A stretch of 64,000 nucleotides of DNA from CBDANO01 sp965197665 (GTDB taxonomy: Bacteria > Chloroflexota > Dehalococcoidia > Lucifugimonadales > UBA3495), in assembly GCA_965197665.1 (NCBI GenBank), contig CBDANO010000001.1:114610-178609 (forward strand), in the 5' to 3' direction. Position 1 is the stretch's first letter. Every line of letters begins with the position of its first letter. The notes beneath the pieces are model-generated. The model ran no database searches and had not been told where the DNA came from. It saw only the letters and a list, made by a program, of their open reading frames with translations. This document shows, one piece after another, positions 33,404-41,062 of this stretch. A program made the translations under genes and the position numbers.

Positions 33404-33991
33404 TCACTTGGCGGACTTGACTGCGCTGACTTGGTCCAAGAAATTTTGGATGAGGTCCTTCCCGACCGGGGTCATAATGGATTCAGGATGAAACTGCACG
33501 CCCTCCACGGGGTGTTCCTTATGACGCAGGCCCATAATCAAGCCATTGTCGGTCCAAGCGGTAACCTCTAGGCAGTCGGGCACCGTCTCTGGATAGACCA
33601 CCAAGGAATGGTACCGGATGGCCTCGAATGGGTTGGGAAGCCCGGCCAAGACCCCCTTGCCGTCGTGATGGATCATGGAGGTCTTTCCGTGGCGAATCTC
33701 TCCCGCCCGGTCCACTTTGGCGCCGTAGGTGTACCCAACGCACTGGTGGCCCAAGCACACTCCCAGGGTGGGCAACCTGGGGCCGAAGCGCCGGATAAGG
33801 TCGTTGGAGACGCCGGCCTCCAGCGGCGTTGACGGCCCCGGAGAGACGATTATCCCCTCGGGAGCCATTTCGTCCACCTCCTCCAGGGTAATCTTGTCGT
33901 TGCGCACTGTGGTGACGGGAGCGCCGAGCTCCGCCAAATACTGGTACAGGTTGTAAGTGAAGCTGTCGTAGTTGTCGATGAGTAACAGCAT
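33404..33991 (-). CDS. trpG: Anthranilate synthase component II (glutamine amidotransferase)
   Basis: A 195-residue class I glutamine amidotransferase. Seen: LLIDNYDSFTYNLYQYL, ISPGPSTP-like VSPGPSTPLEAG, the nucleophile in GVCLGHQ, and HPESIMT near the end. It supplies ammonia to TrpE. Start at 33991 shares a base with the preceding VOC gene stop (TGATG), a close translational link. PabA-type use for folate is also possible for this family. Confidence 0.95.
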   Translation of the reverse strand: MLLLIDNYDSFTYNLYQYLAELGAPVTTVRNDKITLEEVDEMAPEGIIVSPGPSTPLEAGVSNDLIRRFGPRLPTLGVCLGHQCVGYTYGAKVDRAGEIRHGKTSMIHHDGKGVLAGLPNPFEAIRYHSLVVYPETVPDCLEVTAWTDNGLIMGLRHKEHPVEGVQFHPESIMTPVGKDLIQNFLDQVSAVKSAK

Positions 33992-34431
33992 CAAAAGGTC
34001 TCCACGAACTCCAGCCAGTTGCCGTCGGGGTCTCGGGCGTAGATTGCCTTGCGGGCGATATTGCCTTCGTCGTCGCGCAGCGCCGCCGGCGGGTTGTTGA
34101 ACCGGAGTCCCCGCTGGGAGGTCTCGTTGTAGAACCGCTCGATATCCTCGACCCAAAAGGCCAAGTGAGTTGCTCCCAAGTCGTTACGGGCCGCGCCGCC
34201 AGGGCCGCTGGCCGGGTTGAAGTACTGGATTAGCTCCAACTGATGACCCTCCCCTTTGTCCAAGAACGCTCCCTTGATGTGGGCTTCCGGGAAGGCCAAG
34301 ACTTGGTTGATGAACTCACCTTGGCGCTCCATGCGGCCCGCCAGCCGCATGCCCAACACATCGGTATAGAACTCAACCGCTTTCTCCAAGTCTTTGACTA
34401 CGAATCCGGTGTGGAAGAACGACTTGAGCAT
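33991..34431 (-). CDS. VOC-family (glyoxalase/bleomycin-resistance fold) protein in the trp operon
   Basis: A 146-residue vicinal-oxygen-chelate protein: FFHTGFVVKDLEKAVEFYTDVLGMRL, then HQLELIQYFNP, GATHLAFWVEDIERFYNE and YARDPDGNWLEFVE. The metal ligands H8, E/Q in the middle, H and E near the end look present, so it may be a metal-dependent isomerase, lyase or dioxygenase. It sits between trpE and trpG, with its TGA overlapping the trpG ATG by one base, so it is truly in the operon. A known trp-pathway role for such a protein is not familiar to me; methylmalonyl-CoA epimerase-like or detoxifying activity are possible. Confidence 0.88.
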   Translation of the reverse strand: MLKSFFHTGFVVKDLEKAVEFYTDVLGMRLAGRMERQGEFINQVLAFPEAHIKGAFLDKGEGHQLELIQYFNPASGPGGAARNDLGATHLAFWVEDIERFYNETSQRGLRFNNPPAALRDDEGNIARKAIYARDPDGNWLEFVETF

Positions 34432-34493
34432 TTTTATCTCCCCGGCTCCCTTCCCTCGGGGAAAGTGGAGCAGTTGCAGTGTTACCGGGACAA

Positions 34494-35948
34494 TTACGCT
34501 CTGCCTTCGGCCAACTCTATGGCGCGCAGCAGGGCCCTGGACTTGTGCTTGGTCTCTTGATACTCGTCCTCGGCGACACTGTCGGCGACGATGCCGCCGC
34601 CGGCTTGGACATACATCGTACCATCCTTGTAGATGCCGGTACGCAAGACGAGGGCGGTATCCATGTTACCGGAGAAGCTGAAGTACCCCACCGCCCCGCC
34701 GTATGGCCCCCGTTTCTCCCCTTCGACCTCGGCGATGATTTCCATGGCCCGGATTTTAGGCGCGCCCGAAACGGTGCCCGCCGGAAAGCAGGAACGGAGC
34801 GCGTCGTAAGGCGTGAGCTCCGGGCGCAGGCGTCCTTCCACGTGGGAGACCAGATGCATCACGTGGGAGAACCGCTCTACGTCCATGAGTTGGGTCACGT
34901 TTACCGTTCCCGGTACGCTGACCCGGCCAATGTCGTTTCGTCCCAGGTCAACCAGCATGACGTGCTCGGCGCGTTGCTTTTCGCTGGTCTTCAGCTCCCG
35001 TTCCAGAGCGTCATCCTCCTCCGAGGTGCGGCCCCGGGGGCGCGTACCCGCGATGGGGTGAGTCGCCGCGATGTTGTCCTGTACCTGGACCACGGTCTCG
35101 ATAGCCGCCCCCACGATCTGGAATCCGTCCAGGTCCAAGTAATACATGTAGGGCGCCGGGTTTATGCTGCGCAGGGAACGATACACCTGGAAGGGGTGAG
35201 CATCGGTCTTGCGGGAGAACCGTTGGGAGTTGACAACCTGGATGACGTCTCCGGCGTAGATGTACTCGATACACTTGTCCACCGCCGCGCCGTACTCTTC
35301 TCGCGTGAAGTTGGACGCGACTTCCTGGGGAGATTCGCGTCCCGGCAACGGACCTTGCATTTCCGGGGGCGGCTCCAGAGGCTGGGCCAAGCGGCGGACG
35401 AAGTCGTCTATCTTTCCGGTGGCTTCGGAATAGGCGGCGGCAACGTCGCCGTTGAGGCGGACGTGGCTGACTACTTTGATGTCGTGGCGCAAGTGGTCAA
35501 ACACCAGTAACGTATCAACGAAAGTGAAAACGGACTCCGGCAGCCCCTGGGGGTCGGCGGGCATGGGAGGCACCCTGGGTTCGAAGTAGCTGATGGCGTC
35601 GTAGGCTAGGTAGCCCACTGCGCCCCCGTGAAATCTGGGTAGGTCGGCAACCGGGACAAGCCGGTACTGGTCCATCTCAGCTTGCACCAAGGTCAAAGGG
35701 TCCACTTGGCCCCCGGACTGGCCGGGCCCGGTCTTGACGACCCGGTAGGGGTCAGTGCCGATGAAGCTGTAGCGGCCCAAACGCTCGCCCCCGGCCACAC
35801 TCTCCAGCAAAAATGAGTAGGGCCGCCGCGCCACTTTCAGGTAGGCGGAGACCGGGGTTTCCAGGTCGGCGTTGATGGACCGGTAGACAGGCGCCAAGTT
35901 GCCGGCTCCGGCCATAGCTTTGACTTGTTCCAGGCTTGGGTAATACAT
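34494..35948 (-). CDS. trpE: Anthranilate synthase component I
   Basis: A 484-residue TrpE that makes anthranilate from chorismate with ammonia from TrpG. Seen: N-terminal LLESVAGGERLGRYSFIG (the tryptophan feedback region), GAVGYLAYDAI, QRFSRKT, the chorismate domain SPAPYMYY-like NPAPYMYYLD, IAGTRPRG, LVDLGRNDIGRVS, FPAGTVSGAPKIRAMEII and GPYGGAVGY. The ATG at 35948 is used; a TTG at 35963 is possible. It is the first gene of the operon, directly after the T-box. Confidence 0.96.
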   Translation of the reverse strand: MYYPSLEQVKAMAGAGNLAPVYRSINADLETPVSAYLKVARRPYSFLLESVAGGERLGRYSFIGTDPYRVVKTGPGQSGGQVDPLTLVQAEMDQYRLVPVADLPRFHGGAVGYLAYDAISYFEPRVPPMPADPQGLPESVFTFVDTLLVFDHLRHDIKVVSHVRLNGDVAAAYSEATGKIDDFVRRLAQPLEPPPEMQGPLPGRESPQEVASNFTREEYGAAVDKCIEYIYAGDVIQVVNSQRFSRKTDAHPFQVYRSLRSINPAPYMYYLDLDGFQIVGAAIETVVQVQDNIAATHPIAGTRPRGRTSEEDDALERELKTSEKQRAEHVMLVDLGRNDIGRVSVPGTVNVTQLMDVERFSHVMHLVSHVEGRLRPELTPYDALRSCFPAGTVSGAPKIRAMEIIAEVEGEKRGPYGGAVGYFSFSGNMDTALVLRTGIYKDGTMYVQAGGGIVADSVAEDEYQETKHKSRALLRAIELAEGRA

Positions 35949-35963
35949 GGTTGTCCACCCCAA

Positions 35964-36317
35964 ACAAAAAACCCGCCCTCAAGGGACGGGTTGTAGCCGC
36001 GTTGCCACCCTCATTTCTAGCCTTGGCCTCAAGTTGTAGACGAGGCAAGCCCTGATCTTGACCGGCGGGAGGGGCCTGGGTCTACGCAGCCCCCGTGCCG
36101 TGGACTTCTAACGGTATCCAACCGGCCCAGCCTAGCGGATTCTCGCCGGAAGGAGCATACCCCTTCAATCATTGGCGAATGGTCATCCGATCGGCCTGCG
36201 GCTCCGGGGTCCATTTGTGCTTCCGCGCCTGGCGCCGGCTCTCACCCGCCCCGGCTCTCTGAGCCTCGCTAGAAGCCTACTATTCCCCTTCACAGCCTTT
36301 GCTTATTCGATTTTCTA
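35964..36317 (-). promoter_or_regulatory. T-box riboswitch (tRNA-Trp) controlling the trp operon
   Basis: The minus-strand leader of about 350 nt ends in the T-box core GGGUGGCAACGCGG (35997-36010), followed by a hairpin (ACCCGUCCC with GGGCGGGU) and six U (35966-35971), the competing terminator. Further upstream, in the long Stem I region, a UGG tryptophan codon (36211-36213) followed by A is a good specifier candidate. T-boxes sense uncharged tRNA and allow read-through. Together with TrpE downstream, sensing of tRNA-Trp is the natural reading. Confidence 0.92.
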
Positions 36318-36323
36318 ATACCG

Positions 36324-36352
36324 AGTATAGATTTGGGACGACGGAGTGTCAA
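36324..36352 (-). promoter_or_regulatory. trp operon promoter
   Basis: Perfect TTGACA (36347-36352), a 17-base spacer and TATACT (36324-36329) on the minus strand, just upstream of the T-box leader. It places the transcript start near 36317. Confidence 0.85.
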
Positions 36353-36371
36353 GGTTCATGGTTGTGTTCCA

Positions 36372-36812
36372 TCACACCGTCCCTTCTCCCAGGCCTCCCC
36401 CCTCCGCCGGTCGAGCCTCATCGGGCCCGGGCCAAGGCGGTGCGGTATAGCAAAGGAAGCGCAGCGGTCCGCTTTCGTGTGCGCTGAATTGAAACCGCCA
36501 TTCCGCGGATATAGTCAGCGCGTCGCCCGGACCTACTGGTTCCGGCGCGACGGATTCCGGCTCTACACCGGGCGGGCAGCGCCAGACCTGTCCGCAGCCC
36601 TCGAGGAAGTACCAAATCTCTTCCACTGTTTGGTGCCATACCGGGCGTGACACCCCTCCGGCGGGAAGAGTCACTTCACAGAGACTGGCCCGGCGGGCGG
36701 AGTGCCGGTGGTCGGCCAGCAACCTAATCTCCGACCCGTCGGGCGCGGTGGCGTCGGAAACGGGGGACCGATGGCCTATGGGCAACCGGTGCTTTTGGGA
36801 CTCTTGGGCCAC
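36372..36812 (-). CDS. Cupin-domain protein
   Basis: A 146-residue single-domain cupin: VSRPVWHQTVEEIWYFLEGCGQVWR carries the first cupin motif (His and Glu ligands), and PGDALTISAEWRFQF the second, although the usual second-motif histidine is not obvious. Small cupins range from isomerases to sugar or metabolite binding; the substrate is unknown. It is followed, after the trp promoter region, by the trp operon in the same direction. Confidence 0.75.
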   Translation of the reverse strand: MAQESQKHRLPIGHRSPVSDATAPDGSEIRLLADHRHSARRASLCEVTLPAGGVSRPVWHQTVEEIWYFLEGCGQVWRCPPGVEPESVAPEPVGPGDALTISAEWRFQFSAHESGPLRFLCYTAPPWPGPDEARPAEGGGLGEGTV

Positions 36813-36904
36813 GGCGAATTTCCTAACCGGCCTTGGAGAGTCGGCGGGTGTATCTACGCCTCCGGCGAGTCAGGCCGGTGGATGATAGTACGGTGGGAAA
36901 GGCC

Positions 36905-37675
36905 TCAGCCTCGCGGTTTGCGGCCCTTTCGGTCCAAGAATTCGCTGAACCCGTCCTCCACCGTGAGCCCCTTGAACCGGCCTTTGCGGCCCTCGGTCTC
37001 GTTTTGGAACTGGGCCTCCAGGGGAAGACCGGTGTGTTCCAGCAACAGTTGCTTGATATTTCCCACGGAGTCTATCCGGTTCTTAGCGATGCCGGCTGCG
37101 ACTTCCACGGCCTTATCCATCAATTGGCTGGCGGGGACCAAGTGGTTTAACAGACCGATGCGATAAGCCTCTTCAGCGAAGACTTCCCGGCCGCTATATA
37201 GCAACTCCTTGGCCCTAGGCCAACTCAACATCGTGGGCAAGCTCCAAGTGGCGTTCAACTGGCCGTAGTTGACCGCCAAGAACCGGAAGCTGCTCTTGTC
37301 GCAGCCAACCAGGAAATCCATGGACGTAGCGTACACGGTACCGCCGCCGTAGCACAGGCCGTTGATGGCCCCGATAACCGGTTTGTAGCACGTAGTGAGG
37401 CGCCAGGTATATTTGGCCCTCTCCGCCATCCCTGCTTCCCGGTCCTCTTCGGAAAGCTCCCGGTTCTCGTGAATGTCCGCGCCCGCGGAGAAAGCTCGCT
37501 CCCCTGCGCCGGTTATCACAATGGCCCCGACGTCGTCGTCTTGCTCCATCGACGTCAAGGCGTCGTCTACCTCGCGTATCAGCTGAAGGCTCATGGCGTT
37601 CAGCACCTCGGGCCGGTTCAACGTAATGACCGCGACCCGACCGGCTTGGTCGGTCTTGATGACCTGGTAGCTCAT
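36905..37675 (-). CDS. Enoyl-CoA hydratase/isomerase family protein
   Basis: A 256-residue crotonase: LNRPEVLNAMSLQLIREV, GAGERAFSAGADI (oxyanion loop), INGLCYGGGTVYATSMDFLVG and the C-terminal helix region RKGRFKGLTVEDGFSEFLDRKGRKPRG. The middle glycine motif GGGTVYA differs from the usual GGGxELA, so the acyl pocket may be unusual. It stands alone and diverges from the quinone reductase gene. Confidence 0.87.
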   Translation of the reverse strand: MSYQVIKTDQAGRVAVITLNRPEVLNAMSLQLIREVDDALTSMEQDDDVGAIVITGAGERAFSAGADIHENRELSEEDREAGMAERAKYTWRLTTCYKPVIGAINGLCYGGGTVYATSMDFLVGCDKSSFRFLAVNYGQLNATWSLPTMLSWPRAKELLYSGREVFAEEAYRIGLLNHLVPASQLMDKAVEVAAGIAKNRIDSVGNIKQLLLEHTGLPLEAQFQNETEGRKGRFKGLTVEDGFSEFLDRKGRKPRG

Positions 37676-37983
37676 GTCGGCGCTACTCCTGCGTTGGGGT
37701 TAGGGCTGCCGGTACCGTCTTTCGGACGCAACCATCGGTCCTTCGTTACCGGCCCCTCGTTAGTAGTAGTAACCCTTACTAAACCACATGCTTCCGGCAA
37801 TGTAAACTCTCCGGGCCAACCCTGGGCCTGACCCCGGCTGGTCTTGACCCCGCAAGCTGATGGAGTCCTCGGAGCTTGCCGCCCTTCCCACAGACTCTCT
37901 TTCCGCGCCGGTAGTATTGCTGTACCCTTGCACCGTCGAACGGGGAAACCGGCCTTTGTCTAATCGAGTCCTTGGAGGGGAAA
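37676..37983. other. Divergent intergenic region with a palindromic operator candidate
   Basis: About 308 bases between the minus-strand crotonase and the plus-strand quinone reductase gene. It contains TAGTAA-CCC-TTACTA (37767-37781), a perfect 15-bp spaced palindrome and thus a possible repressor site. No promoter boxes fit well by eye and no gene is supported. Confidence 0.45.
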
Positions 37984-38952
37984 ATGAAAGCGGTAAGAGT
38001 CCACGAAGTTGGCGGTCCGGAGGTGCTCCGGTACGAAGACGCTCCCAATGCCGCGCCGGCCCCGGGCCAAGCGGTGGTCGACATTAAGAGCATCGGCGTC
38101 AACTACACCGACGTCACCAGCAGGAATGGAATGAACCCGCCCGCCGCCTTTCCTTGGACGCCGGGCCGGGAGGCGGCCGGGGTGGTGGTAGCGGTGGGAG
38201 AAGGTGTCAACGAGGTAGCCGTGGGCGACCGGGTGGCGTACTGCATGCACACCGGCACCTACGCCCAGCAACAAGCGGTCCCATCGTGGCTGCTGGTGGG
38301 GCTACCCGACGACATGGACTTCGCCACCGGGGCGGCCGCCATGCTTCAAGGTATGACCGCCCACTATCTGGTATTTGGAATCACCCGGCTCAATGCGGGG
38401 GACTCGGCCTTGGTCCACTCCGGCGCCGGCGGCATGGGGCTGCTCCTCATCCAAATGCTGAAGCACATAGGCGTCCATGTTTTCACCACGGTTTCCACCG
38501 ATGCAAAGGCTGATCTGGCGAAACAGTACGGTGCGGACGATGTTATCAACTACAGCAACCAGGACTTCGAGGAGGAGGTAAAGAAAACCGTTGGCGGCCA
38601 AGGGCTGCGTATCATTTACGACGCCGTGGGCCAGACTACTTTCGCCAAGGGCCTGAGGTGTCTGGGGCGCAGGGGCTACATGGCCCTGTACGGTCAAGCC
38701 GGCGGCCCGGTCAAGGCCATAGACGCGGCGGCCCTGAGCAGCGGCTCCATCTTTCTTACCCGGCCTTCCCTGACCGACTATACCGCCACCCGAGAAGAAC
38801 TTCTGCAACGAGCCGACGAAGTGTTGGGATGGGTGGCCGGCGGACAACTGAAACTACACGTCAGCCTGACCCTGCCGCTTTCCGAGGCCCAGGAAGCCCA
38901 CCGCCGGCTGGAGGGCCGGCTTACCACCGGTAAGATATTGCTCACGCCCTGA
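37984..38952 (+). CDS. NADPH:quinone oxidoreductase-like (zeta-crystallin/MDR family)
   Basis: A 322-residue medium-chain reductase without zinc ligands: MKAVRVHEVGGPEVLRYED, GVNYTDVTSRNG, FPWTPGREAAGVVVAVGEGV and the NADPH site VHSGAGGMGLLLIQMLKHIGV. GREAAG is the common quinone-reductase signature. It likely reduces quinones or enones with NADPH. The ATG at 37984 follows a GGAGGGG ribosome site; an upstream TTG is less likely. Confidence 0.9.
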   Translation: MKAVRVHEVGGPEVLRYEDAPNAAPAPGQAVVDIKSIGVNYTDVTSRNGMNPPAAFPWTPGREAAGVVVAVGEGVNEVAVGDRVAYCMHTGTYAQQQAVPSWLLVGLPDDMDFATGAAAMLQGMTAHYLVFGITRLNAGDSALVHSGAGGMGLLLIQMLKHIGVHVFTTVSTDAKADLAKQYGADDVINYSNQDFEEEVKKTVGGQGLRIIYDAVGQTTFAKGLRCLGRRGYMALYGQAGGPVKAIDAAALSSGSIFLTRPSLTDYTATREELLQRADEVLGWVAGGQLKLHVSLTLPLSEAQEAHRRLEGRLTTGKILLTP

Positions 38953-38963
38953 TTTGTTTTAAT

Positions 38964-39716
38964 CTATTGGGCCGTCCAACCGCCGTCTATTACCAACTCG
39001 CTGCCGGTCACGAAGGACGACTCGTCCGATGCCAAGTATAGGGCGCCCGTAGCCACTTCTTCCGGCTCACCGTACCTACCTAGAGGAATTCGGGATACCA
39101 TCAGGTCAAAGTTGGCCGCATCGCCGCGGCTGTCCTCGGTCATGGGGGTATTGATCGGTCCCGGGTGGACCGAATTGGCCCGGATTCCGTCTTCGGCGTA
39201 CTGAATCGCGGTGGCTTTGGTTAACAACCGGACCGCGCCCTTGGACGACTGGTATTCAGGGCTGCTTATGTCGGTCCCCACCAGCCCCAGTTGGGAAGAT
39301 ATGTTGATTATGGAACCGCCGCCGGCCCGCCGCATCTCAGGAATCGCAGCCTTGGTGCCCAAGAAAACGCCCTTAGCGTTTATGTCCATTACCCGGTCCC
39401 AGTCCTCTACTTTGGTATCCTCTACTCGGCTATGGCTGCCGATGCCCGCGTTGTTTATCAACACGTCCAGCTTGCCGAACTCTTCCACCGTGGCGGCCAC
39501 GGCATCCTTCCATTGAGACTCGCTGGTCACGTCCAAGGAAACGAATATGGCTCGTCCGCCGGTCTCGCTTATTCGCTCAACTAGTTTACGGCCCTCTTCC
39601 TCCAACACGTCGCCGATGGCCACACAGGCGCCTTCACGAGCGAATAACACCGCCTCGGCGGCGCCCATGCCCCTGGAACCCCCGCTTATGAACGCAACTT
39701 TACCTTCCAATCTCAT
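38964..39716 (-). CDS. SDR-family oxidoreductase
   Basis: A 250-residue classical SDR: SGGSRGMGAAEA (cofactor glycines), NNAGIG, IINISSQLGLVG (catalytic Ser) and the YQSSK catalytic Tyr-Lys, then HPGPINTPMT. Glucose/cyclohexanol dehydrogenase-like members are close in pattern, but the substrate is unknown. It is convergent with the quinone reductase gene, 11 bases apart. Confidence 0.9.
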   Translation of the reverse strand: MRLEGKVAFISGGSRGMGAAEAVLFAREGACVAIGDVLEEEGRKLVERISETGGRAIFVSLDVTSESQWKDAVAATVEEFGKLDVLINNAGIGSHSRVEDTKVEDWDRVMDINAKGVFLGTKAAIPEMRRAGGGSIINISSQLGLVGTDISSPEYQSSKGAVRLLTKATAIQYAEDGIRANSVHPGPINTPMTEDSRGDAANFDLMVSRIPLGRYGEPEEVATGALYLASDESSFVTGSELVIDGGWTAQ

Positions 39717-39956
39717 GGTGTGACTCTCCTCTATGTGAATGTTCCAGGCCCTTAAGACCCGGCTCGCCGACTTGTCGCTGCGCCGTGACGGTCACCATTA
39801 TAACCGACCTTTACGAACACCCCCGAGGACGGGGCTTATGGGCCTGTGCCCCCTGCCCGAAGTGAAAAGGCCTGCCCCTTCCATAGGAACCGGGGACCGT
39901 TTTCGTCGAGAGAACGTTTCAGCCGGACGGAGCCGCCGCCGACCCGGGGACTATGC

Positions 39957-40772
39957 TTAGAAGCGCGTCTGCTGTTGCATGGTGTTGAAGGTGATCGGGG
40001 TGACGGCTAGGAGTCCCGCGTCCACCGGCAACACTACGCCGGTAACCCAGCGGGCCTCATCGCTGGCCAAATAAAGGGCCGCATAGCCCACGTCCCAACC
40101 GGTGCCTTCGGTTTGCAGCGGCGCGGCGTTCCTCCGGTTATCTCGCTGTTCGGGCGTCATACGTGGCGCCGCCATGGGGGTATATACCAAGCCAGGGGCT
40201 ATGGCGTTAACCCGGATATTGTCCTTGGCATGGTCGGCGGCCATGGATATGGTCAAGCCGATGACTCCGGCCTTGGAGGTAGTGTAGGGCGTGCTGCTGT
40301 GGGCCCGTACTCCGGCGATGGAAGCTATGTTTATAATGGCGCCGCCGCCGCCCTCGACCATTCTGGGGATGGCCGCCTTGCTGGCTAGGACCATGGACTT
40401 GAGATTCACCGTCATGACTTGATCCCAGTCCTCTTCGCTTACGTCTACCACGGTGCCGCGGCGGGATATGCCCACGTTGTTGTCAAGAATGTCCACCCGG
40501 CCGTAGCGGTCCACGGCAGCTTCCACCATGCTGCGGCACTCCTCGGCGCTGGTCACGTCCGCTTGGAACACCGAGGCCTCGCCGCCCTCTTCCCGGATCA
40601 TGGCCAACGTTTCTTCGGCCCGCTCCTTCACCGCATCTACGAGCAGGACCTTGGCCCCTTCTCGAGCGAACAGCACCGAGGTGGCTTTGCCATTGCCAAT
40701 GCCTTCGCCGCTGGAACCGGCGCCGGTAACTATCGCGGCCTTCCCGTCGAGTCTGGGGAGTCGTTGTGCCAT
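39957..40772 (-). CDS. SDR-family oxidoreductase
   Basis: A 271-residue classical SDR: TGAGSSGEGIGNGKATSVLF has an extended glycine loop, DNNVGIS replaces the usual NNAG, IINIASIAGVRAHSS and YTTSKAG give the catalytic residues, and VNAIAPGLVYTPM follows. The C-terminal PITFNTMQQQTRF tail is longer than average. Substrate unknown. It precedes the other SDR gene in the same direction, with a 240-base gap that carries a TATAAT-like box (minus strand, about 39811-39816) for the second SDR. Confidence 0.88.
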   Translation of the reverse strand: MAQRLPRLDGKAAIVTGAGSSGEGIGNGKATSVLFAREGAKVLLVDAVKERAEETLAMIREEGGEASVFQADVTSAEECRSMVEAAVDRYGRVDILDNNVGISRRGTVVDVSEEDWDQVMTVNLKSMVLASKAAIPRMVEGGGGAIINIASIAGVRAHSSTPYTTSKAGVIGLTISMAADHAKDNIRVNAIAPGLVYTPMAAPRMTPEQRDNRRNAAPLQTEGTGWDVGYAALYLASDEARWVTGVVLPVDAGLLAVTPITFNTMQQQTRF

Positions 40773-40956
40773 GGGGACGCTCCTGTATTCTTTGGTGTAC
40801 CATCCAGCAAATCAAACCCTTTGTCAAGGGACTCTGCCCGGCGTGAAATTGGCCCTGCAGGCAAGTTACTCATCCCAGGCCCGGTGAGAACGCGAGGGAT
40901 GCCGGTACAACGACGGCCTTTATGGCCCTTATTGGACGTGAGAAATGGGAGTGAAT

Positions 40957-41025
40957 GGGTTGGCCCGCTGTCAGCGGGCCAACCCAATTATTCTCTCTTT
41001 CCGTAGGGGCCGGTTTCAAACCGGC
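40957..41025. repeat. Two adjacent perfect palindromes (REP-like)
   Basis: GGGTTGGCCCGCTG (40957-40970) is followed after one base by its exact complement (40972-40985), a 14-bp inverted repeat. A second palindrome GCCGGTTT-C-AAACCGGC lies at 41009-41025. The first could end transcription between the SDR and the membrane-protein gene; the second resembles REP-type intergenic repeats seen widely in bacteria. Confidence 0.6.
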
Positions 41026-41062
41026 GCGGGGGACTGCTAAGGGGCTTGGGCGCGGGGACCAT

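Noticed and set aside
40951..41030. CRISPR-like repeats
   Set aside because: Only two different palindromes and no regularly spaced direct repeats. No CRISPR array was seen anywhere in the window.
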